Shown here in pieces: positions 54,601 to 64,000 of a stretch of 64,000 bases of DNA. Origin of the DNA: Lathyrus oleraceus (taxonomy: Eukaryota; Streptophyta; Magnoliopsida; Fabales; Fabaceae); contig NC_066585.1 of assembly GCF_024323335.1 (NCBI RefSeq), positions 178,935,149 through 178,999,148 of the forward strand, read 5' to 3'. The position numbers were made by a program, and so were the translations under genes. Position 1 is the stretch's first letter, and the number at the start of each line of letters is the position of its first letter. The notes beneath the pieces are model-generated. The model made no database searches. It was not told the DNA's origin and worked only from the letters and a program-made list of their open reading frames with translations.

Positions 54601-57081
54601 GAAATGATAATGATGAATGATATGAACATGAAACCACTTGGGTTTGTCTCTTAATTGTTTGAACTTGATGTTGGATATCTTTCACTTGCTGTTTTGGATT
54701 TCTTATCTCTTTTTGACCCTAGGCTTGTCCTAGTGGTCTTGTTTCTCATGTTTAAGCTTGCTTTTCAGGATAAGAAGCAAATGCCTTAAGGAGACTTATG
54801 CAAGTTGATTAAGTTTGATTGATTATCATGAACTAACTTGTTTATTTTGTAGGATGCTTAGCTCATATGCTTTGAGCTTTGTGCATTGCACATTTGACTG
54901 ATTGTGTTGATCCTTATCTTATGTTGGTTTTGAATTTGAGTTGTATACTGATTTTGTTTGACTGGTTTCAGGTACCATTAGTTGCTCAGTTCTTTTTAGA
55001 ACTTGCTTTGCTTTGCTTGATAGCATTTGCATTGAGGTAGAATCTCTTTTCTTCATGTAGTCTGGAAGACCTGGCCTGTTACTTGGCCAGGCAATTGTCT
55101 GAAGTCCTCCTTAAGAGGCGATGTTTGTGCTTGTTTACTTTTGTCCCAAGCAGGAAAAGTCCTTTAAATAAGGCAATTGGTAGAATCCAAGAGATATGTA
55201 ACCTATCTCCTACTATTCTGTGTGTCACTCACCTTGCTCACACCACATGTGTTGATGCATGGTGAGTAAAAACCCAAGATCTATAGAGTCTAACTTGTGG
55301 AGAGAGTTCCTACTTTCTGAACTCCCACACCTTCTGATATTCAATGCTCTCCCTGACCAGGGATAAGAGCATAAGGCACACCCCTTATATCCTTTCATCT
55401 GCTTCACCTTGGCTCTCAATGTCAAGGTTAAGAGCACCATTAGCCCTATTCCAGTTGGCTTCAATGCCTACCTTTTGTATGAGCCTAATTTTTTGGTTAT
55501 AGAGTGTGCTGAATGACTTTGTTTGATTGATTACTTAGTTCATTTGTACATATCTGCTTACATGCTTTGTGCATTTATCATCATTAATTGCTCATTAGTG
55601 CATGATCATTTCATTTGTCTTTGTGACATATCTTTGTTGTTTGCCCATTGAGGACAATTGTAAGACCATTTATTAGCCATTGTTCCTATGATATGGAAGT
55701 GAGTATAAGACCATTTCATTGGCCACTCATCTTCTCTTTGCTTGATGCATTTGTTTGATTTATGTAAGGATGCAATTGTAAGTCCGTGTAATTTGGCATT
55801 TGTTTTCCCATGATCATATGTTGGAGGTTAGAGTAAGCCCAGATAGATTGGCATCTGACATCCAAGTGTTTGCTTTGTTGTTGGAGATTGGTATAAGTCC
55901 AGATAGATTGGCATCCGGTATCCACTTTTCATTTCTTTGTTGAGGAGATTGGTATAAGTCCATAGAGTGGCCTCTGATATCCAGTTCTGTTTTAGGAGAT
56001 TGGTATAAGTCCAGTGATTGGCATCCGGTATCCGCTTTTGTTGACATTCTTCTTTTGCTTTGCTTGTTTGTTATTGCTCATTGCCTATTCCAAAGGACAC
56101 ACTTGAGTCATCTTCTATATGATTTCAAGAGGTGAACCTTCTAGGAAGTTTTACACTCCATCTTCATCCATTCATCCCATTTTATCCTAAACCTTTTCAC
56201 ACATTGCTTTCAAAACTTGAGATAAATATTGTGCAAACATCTTCATGCTTTTAAATTAAAAAACCTGGACCCCAAGTCCTTGACTTTTTCAAACTCCATT
56301 TTCATAATACTTCTTTTGAATCAATCTTAATCATACTTTGACCCTCCTTTTGTGAATAATCATAATCAATTAACTTCACCCATTCAATTGTTTTGTGGCT
56401 TTGTCCATTCTTGTCAAGTTTTTTCATACATTAGCCATAGGTTTGATTTATCTTAGTTGGTTGATGTTAATCTCACCTATTTGTCCTTAGTTGATTGAAT
56501 TGTAAGTCTTCCTTGCTTATTATAGGGTTAACCCCTCACTAGCAAGTTGAAGCTTTTCTCACATGGTGGACTCGTTGTTTGTATAAGGTTGAGTTTTCTC
56601 CCGTGGATAACGTAAGACCTTAAGGCTTGTGTTTAAAATTGAATCCACTAACTTTTGGAAATCTTTTAGCCGAACTACGGCGTTTTGATCCTTACCTTTG
56701 ATGGAAGGTACGTAGGCAACGGGTTCATCCGTTCGAACACAAAAACAATAAAAATTGTATATTCTTTTCTCATCATCCCAATCATGTTTGCACAATAAAT
56801 ATCTCATAACAAATAACAATTTAGTACAACAAGTGTGAAAAGGGCTCCCTAGGAGTACCTAGGACGTAGTGGGTGCCTAACACCTTCCCATTGCGTAATT
56901 TACCCCTTACCCAGACTCTCTGATCTTTTCATTAGTTTTCTACGCGTAAAACTTCTTAGGCTTTTGTTCGCTTTTTAGCCAGTCCTTTGGATAAATAAAA
57001 GTGCGGTGGCGACTCGATTTCTTTGTATGCTTTGCTTATGGTTTAATCAATAAATCATATAGCGACGAATACACCGCTACA
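51637..57081 (+). repeat. 3' LTR of element B (5445 bp)
   Basis: TGTAAGACCCC...ACCGCTACA. The match to the 5' LTR is close to 99.3 percent by eye. It is followed by AGGAT (57082-57086) inside element C, the probable right copy of a target duplication whose left partner is lost. Confidence 0.92.
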
Positions 57082-57104
57082 AGGATATATTGCTGATTAT
57101 CCAT
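57082..57104 (-). pseudogene. Start of the element C antisense gene (first 23 nt)
   Basis: An ATG on the minus strand at 57104 starts MDNQQYI and is cut at 57082 by the end of the element B LTR. The rest resumes on the far side of element B at 31608. Start choice: a TATA box lies about 250 bp upstream, and the upstream open frame (57383 down) reads as a non-conserved leader. Confidence 0.6.
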
Positions 57105-57353
57105 CGTTACTGGATTAGACAATATGGTGAAAGGAGGAAGCTCTGAAATCTTCTTGGGAGCTTTTGATTTGACAGTTGTGGTCTTGATAGCTATACTCAC
57201 TTCTTTAGGATTTTTTCTTGAGATTGCCAGCTCTGTTGAAAGTTGGAAGAGGAAGAGATAATCTGGATTTTGGTTAAAGATTGTTTGAGGATGAAGAGCT
57301 AGAGCATTTGAAAGTTCAGAAAGCGTAACATGTGAAATTGGTAAGTTTGTGGC

Positions 57354-57360
57354 TTTTATA
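57354..57360 (-). promoter_or_regulatory. TATA box of the antisense gene
   Basis: TATAAAA on the minus strand (CTTATAAAAGCC context), about 250 bp before the likely ATG. This suggests an independent promoter for antisense transcription. Confidence 0.5.
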
Positions 57361-57383
57361 AGTAGGCTTGGGAGAAAAAACAC

Positions 57384-58500
57384 TTCAAATCAACATTGAT
57401 GGTTGATAAGTTAGTGGGACACTTGTCTTCATTGGTGGTAATTAATGTCTAAACCCACGATTTCCTAGAGTCTAGGAAACGTGATGATTGAAAAGATTTG
57501 GTTGTGGGCTGAAGAGACGTGGTTAGGAAAAAGGTAATGATGACTCTGACGTTACCAGACAGCTGGGAGAAACTGAAAAGTTTTGCAACATTGGAATATT
57601 TGACAATGTGTCAGAGTTGTCCAAGGCATCGAAGCATGTTCTCAAAAAATGTCTTTTTCTCCTATATGTCGAAAATAACATTTTTGGGGGGCAATTTTTT
57701 AGCTTGTAATTTCTATGCCCATTTTAGAGTTACAAAATAGAAATCCCATGTGAAGATGTTTTCGACCAATGGAGGTGTTTTCGACCGTATCTAATATTAG
57801 GGAGATTCAGTCGAAAGTCCCTGGTGAGAAAGGCCAGCGTACAGTTAGGACTTAAAAATATTTCTTTCAATATTTTAAAGACGGTTTTGACTAGAGATTA
57901 AAAATTCAAATAAAGGAGAGAACTTTGTTCTTATCTGAAACTATTGAAGGTACACGTGGAGCATAATGGATAATTGCACCCATGCAAAGTGCCACTTGTC
58001 TCGACGTGATTGAGGGGTTGTTGGAGACGGTTATTTCGATTAAGTGTAAATAGAGGGTCTTAATGTTAGGATCAGTGTGTGTCAAATTGTGTACGAAGTT
58101 TGTAAAATTTACCAAGTACCCGTGTGAAGAGGAACCGTAAATTAAGAAATGTACGTTTGTTTTACACCATTGTCAGTTACTTTTAAGCAATACAATTTAT
58201 CTTTATTTTTCCAGAAATACTTCTTTATTTCAAATATTCTTCTTTGCTGCTAGTTATCATCATTTCTTCTACAATCTTTCTCTTTAATTCATATTAGTCT
58301 TTTATTGTCTAAATAGTTCATTCACTATTGTCATCACAATACTGTCGAAGTATTTGTATTTACTAGAATTCACTTTAAACAATTAGCATATGTCCTAGGA
58401 TCAATCTGATCGATCCTGTAAGTAACCAAATATAGTAATTTGGAAGATCAGCGATTGTTTACCAATTTTCATGGTAAACACATGGACACTTGCTTTTTCA
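57384..58500 (+). other. Right end of element C: PPT-like G-run and LTR-like sequence
   Basis: No gene. GGGGGG at 57686-57691 is followed within 20 bp by TGTAATTTC, which could be PPT and LTR start. Then come TTCGACC phrases, a TAAATAGAGGG promoter-like site (58048-58059) and a T-rich tail to about 58370. I could not fix the LTR ends because no second copy is in the window. Confidence 0.35.
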
Positions 58501-59285
58501 AAAGTTTTTCACACTGTGTGGCCTTGGGTGAATTGCACATGGACGCTTAGCGCCCTCTAATTTATTTATTTTTCAAAAAGCCCCAGACTGCGCTTAGCAT
58601 AACCAGATTGTGCTCAGTGCTCGCAGAGAAATGCAAAATTCCAGAAATGCCTCAAAGTGGCCTGATTTTCACCTGATTTCACCCCGACATACCTCTACTA
58701 CTATTTAAAAGCTAAAAAAACTTACAAAATTGGGTTGCCTCCAAGCAATCTCTTGTTTAACATCAATTAGCTCGACGGTTCTGTGGCGACTTCAAGAATC
58801 ACCCAGAGGAATTGTTGTTGTTAACCGATCAATTTCACCATCGAGGTATATTTTTAACCACTGACCATTCACTATCCAATTTTCTTTTAAAACGGGATCT
58901 TCCAACACAATTGCTCTATAATGCTTCACCTCTTTGATTTGGAAAGGACCCGATCATTTGGACTTTAATTTACCCAGAAATAATTTCAATCTTGAATTGA
59001 ACATAGTACCATCTTCCCGGGTTTGATGTTTTTTCTGACAATTTTCTTGTCATGATACCTCTGTACTTTTTGCTTGTAGAGCTTATTGGAACCATAGGCT
59101 TGAAGTCTCAGTTCATAAATCTCATGCAACTGTAACTTCCTCTTTTCTCCAAATAACTTGGGATCAAAGTTTAAAAACTTCAATGCCCGTAATGCTTTGT
59201 TTCTAATTCCACTAGAAGATGACAAGCTTTCCCATAAACCATCTGAAAAGGGGTAAGGCCAATTGGAGCTTTGTAAGCGGTACGA
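58500..59285 (-). pseudogene. Athila-like integrase tail and 3' region
   Basis: On the minus strand: TAYKAPIGLTPFQMVYGKAC (59283 down), then after a frameshift NKALRALKFLNFD, KLFGEKRKLQLHEI and YKQKVQRYHDKKI, the C-terminal integrase pattern of the Athila lineage rather than Tat. A degraded end follows (VNGQWLKIYLDGEID-like, near 58850). Beyond 58760 the sequence is non-coding, with CGCTTAGCG motifs (58540, 58590) of the kind seen in Athila-type LTRs and UTRs. At the left of this text it joins a Tat gag. Confidence 0.7.
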
Positions 59286-60300
59286 TATAGTGCGTTCTGA
59301 GCAAGATCCCTGAAAAAAAACACTATGAGGTTTTATGCCCAAGAAATTATGATATTTACAGAAACCTCGTTTCTTCCTTTGTTCTAATGGTGGTACTTTT
59401 GTGCCTGGTGGCACTAGTACTTGACCATATGCAACCAACAAGTCAAAGATTTCATCGCATTTGGTTTCGTCGAAGGTATAGGTTCTCTTAGGGAATTTAT
59501 CATTTTTCTCAAGCTCATAAGGGTTCTTCCCATTTGCAGGCATAAGCAACTTAAACATATATAGAGGGACTGGTTTTAATTCATCCACATTAACCTTTAT
59601 CTCTTTGACATGGTTGTATTCAACATCTGATGCTAAGTTGTTGTCTTTCAAATCAACATAAGTTACACGTTCCTTCTTACCCTTGTTCGCTTTGGATTTC
59701 TCAGCCTTCAGTCTTTCGACCTGTCAAACCCCATCTGCCAATTGGGTCATATCTTTAAGATATTGCGTATCTAGCTTCTTCCTAATAGAGTAATCTAATC
59801 CTCTAACAACCATCTCGATTAAATCATGTTCAGGAACTTGGGTAAAGCACCTCATTTTCAATAGACGAAATCGATTTAAGTAATCATTGATTGATTCAAC
59901 GAACTTTCGCTTCACACTCGAGAATTCCTTAAGGCTAATCTTGGATTCCCCGTGTAAAAGTGCTCTTGGAACAACCTTTCTAATCGAGTCCAATCATTAA
60001 TTGAATGGGCAGGAAGGACTGTAAACCAGGTAAAGGCATTTTTTGTGAGAGAACTAGGAAAGTATCTTATCCTTACAATCTCACTGTTATATAGGTCTCC
60101 CGCCTTGGTCAGATATCGAACAATATGTTCGATAGTAGACTCATTGGTGTCACCAATAAACTTTGTAAACTTAGGGACTTTCCATCCCCTTGGCAGTTCA
60201 GTCTGCAACACGTACTCTGATAGAGAAGATGTGTAACTTGGCCTCTGCAGGCCCATGTTTACCCAATTTTTGAGCCATTATTCTTTTGATAATGGTTGCC
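59285..60300 (-). pseudogene. gag: Tat-type Gag core and zinc-finger region
   Basis: On the minus strand: EYVLQTELPRGWKVPKFTKF, IRYFPSSLTKNAFTWF, then in a second frame FSSVKRKFVESINDYLNRF and RCFTQVPEHDLIEMVV, LDYSIRKKLDTQYLKDM, then a linker and KKRGFCKYHNFLG, the Tat capsid-nucleocapsid order. It breaks off at SVFF(R)DL about 59300 and continues as Athila integrase. Frameshifts near 59930 and 59720 and stops show it is dead. It is opposite in orientation to elements A-E. Confidence 0.78.
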
Positions 60301-61232
60301 AGGTTATTCTCTCCTAAGAGATTCCTTTGTCGAACCTAATTAACGACCTGAACAATGTTTTGGTTTCGATTAACCATCATGACAGGTGGGCGTTCTACTT
60401 CCCTAGGTATCTCTTGTTCGACCACCTAGGGGACCACTTGTTGCCCCTGATTTATGGTATTTTCCTCCAAAACTTGACCTTCTTTTCAAACCTACCTAAC
60501 GATTTGGGGTTGTATAATAGGTCGAATTTGCATTGAAGGAGTGCCAAAAAAAGCAGCAATTTGATTCATTTGAGTTTCCAACTGTTGGTAACTCTGATTT
60601 GTATTTTGAATCAATGGGTTGAATATCGTACCCATCTATTGGGTACGAGTATTTATCATGTCATGGTTACTCTTATTCATCTGTTGTCGCATTCCCATTA
60701 CGGAATTCATCATGAACGTTGGCATTTCCTGAGAACCAAATCTCATTCCCATCTGGGGTGGCATGGGTTGACTGTGGTTACCTATGGCCGATCCAGACGC
60801 CAAGATTGGCGAATACATATTTGCAGCACTATCAATAAATGTCACAGGATTACTTTGTAGGTTTCCCATCATTGAGGTTGGCATCCCATAAGGATGTTCA
60901 CGTCCCAACACAGGCAGTGTGAAATTTATGGCGAAAGGCCTAGCCTCTGTCTCCATAATAGGTCTAGAAGTCACTGGGTGGCTTTGGGTTATTGGAGACA
61001 AAATTGTTCCTTCTGGTAGAGTCGATAGGGCAACAGTCATTGTCGGTATGGCTATTATGTTAACATTCAAAGGGATTGGTTCAGTCGACATTGCAGCGAT
61101 CGTGCTTGTCCTAGTGCTATTATAGGGTTGTTTTCCATTACTTTTGGGAATAACCATCCTCCTGGCGTATTTCCTTGTAGGATTCCTAACTTCTCTCTTT
61201 GTTATTCTACAACTTCTTAGTCCCATGCACAC
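60300..61232 (-). pseudogene. gag: Tat-type Gag N-terminal region
   Basis: Open frame 61232-60636 on the minus strand, rich in Pro, Met, Ser and Thr (PPQMGMRFGSQEMPTFMM, NSVMGMRQQMNK). It continues after a stop with QLETQMNQIAAFFG and broken text to the core below. This low-complexity N-terminus fits Tat gag by position only. No catalytic motifs are expected here. Confidence 0.6.
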
Positions 61233-63655
<2,423 letters not shown>

Positions 63656-63961
63656 ATCGATCTAAACATATTTTTAAAGACTATAATTTTAATTAAACAA
63701 AGATTATTCGAGAGTACTTATGATAAATAATTTCTTCAATTTAATTAGAGATTTTGTATTTAGTCAATTTAATTAGATATTTTGTATAAATTCTATGCAT
63801 GTAACAATGCTAAATTTTTCTAAGAAGAAATTTGCACTCATCATAATCTTACTTGCTTCTAGAGATTAACTTTTAAAGTTGTGTGAAGAGGATATCCATC
63901 GTAATTTTTCCCGATTCAAAAGATTAATTTCTAAAATTATGCATAGAATGTATTCGATTTC

Positions 63962-63966
<5 letters not shown>

Positions 63967-64000
<34 letters not shown>
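63967..64000. repeat. (AT)n microsatellite at the window edge
   Basis: At least 34 nt of AT repeats, running off the window; 314 bp from the first tract. Confidence 0.95.

Larger units (their letters stand above)
32616..57081 (+). mobile_element. Element B: Ogre-like Ty3/gypsy retrotransposon, 24.5 kb
   Basis: LTRs 32616-38058 and 51637-57081 flank an internal region of 13.6 kb with PBS, ORF1, gag-protease, intron, pol and a long 3' UTR with PPT. Size, dual RNase H, ORF1 and the intron before RT are all hallmarks known for Ogre. By eye the LTRs differ at about 40 of 5440 positions. It is inserted 23 nt inside the start of the antisense gene of element C on its right side. The left side is a repaired, truncated junction, so no target duplication can be confirmed. 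Confidence 0.92.
16888..58500 (+). mobile_element. Element C: decayed Tat-lineage retrotransposon, host of two nested insertions
   Basis: Protease/RT linker, RT, RNase H, aRNase H and integrase run on the plus strand from 16888 to 21007, then an antisense gene occupies the region downstream of pol. Elements D (21788-29229) and B (31609-57081) split it. Gag and 5' LTR are missing on the left. The right end is uncertain: a G-run like a PPT is at 57686-57691 and LTR-like AT-rich sequence follows. Antisense ORFs downstream of integrase are known in some Tat elements (Grande gene23). The right boundary is a guess. Confidence 0.7.

Overview
This window is plant repeat DNA. Every recognisable protein is a part of an LTR retrotransposon, and most belong to the Ty3/gypsy Tat/Ogre lineage: tRNA-Arg-type primer sites, LTRs up to 5.4 kb, two RNase H domains, an extra ORF before gag and an intron before pol. 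Giant Ogre-like elements, nested insertions and (TA)n arrays suggest a large legume genome, probably Fabeae (pea, vetch, faba bean). I see no host gene that can be separated from the transposons, and no rRNA, tRNA or CRISPR.

Layout. (1) 1-12562, element A: two copies of an internally deleted, non-autonomous Ogre-like element sharing one LTR (5724-7740). The copies lie 8969 bp apart and carry the same deletions. (2) 12562-16887, element E: the 3' half of a Ty1/copia element with its 3' LTR, followed by an inverted fragment of the same LTR. (3) 16888-about 58500, element C: a decayed Tat element (protease/RT linker, RT, RNase H, integrase) with a spliced antisense gene downstream of pol. Two insertions broke that antisense gene. 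One is element D (21788-29229), a young non-autonomous copia-type element with a TCATA target duplication. The other is element B (31609-57081), a 24.5-kb Ogre-like element. (4) 58500-61300, minus strand: a chimera of Tat gag and Athila-like integrase tail. (5) 61300-64000: AT-rich DNA with (TA)n tracts and no recognisable gene.

Element B has the full gene set: ORF1, gag-protease, a 269-bp intron that joins gag-protease to pol in frame, RT/RNase H/aRNase H/integrase with catalytic residues present, a 3' UTR and paired LTRs. It is inactivated by four in-frame stops, each one C-to-T step from a sense codon at a CHG or CG site. Element A keeps gag and the ends needed for mobility but lacks a working pol, so it would need help from a relative of B.

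The most unusual signal is RNA-like structure in the 3' UTRs of A and B. Right after the integrase stop both carry short hairpin modules whose stems differ in sequence but stay complementary, each followed by a conserved GGCAAAAATTAGGGA-like tail. Further downstream A has an array of hairpins with an 8-nt TARYGTAC loop (four per 143-bp unit, 8 units), and B has other hairpin families. Repeated compensatory change argues that the fold has been maintained. I could not run covariation statistics or database searches; all alignments and counts were made by eye.
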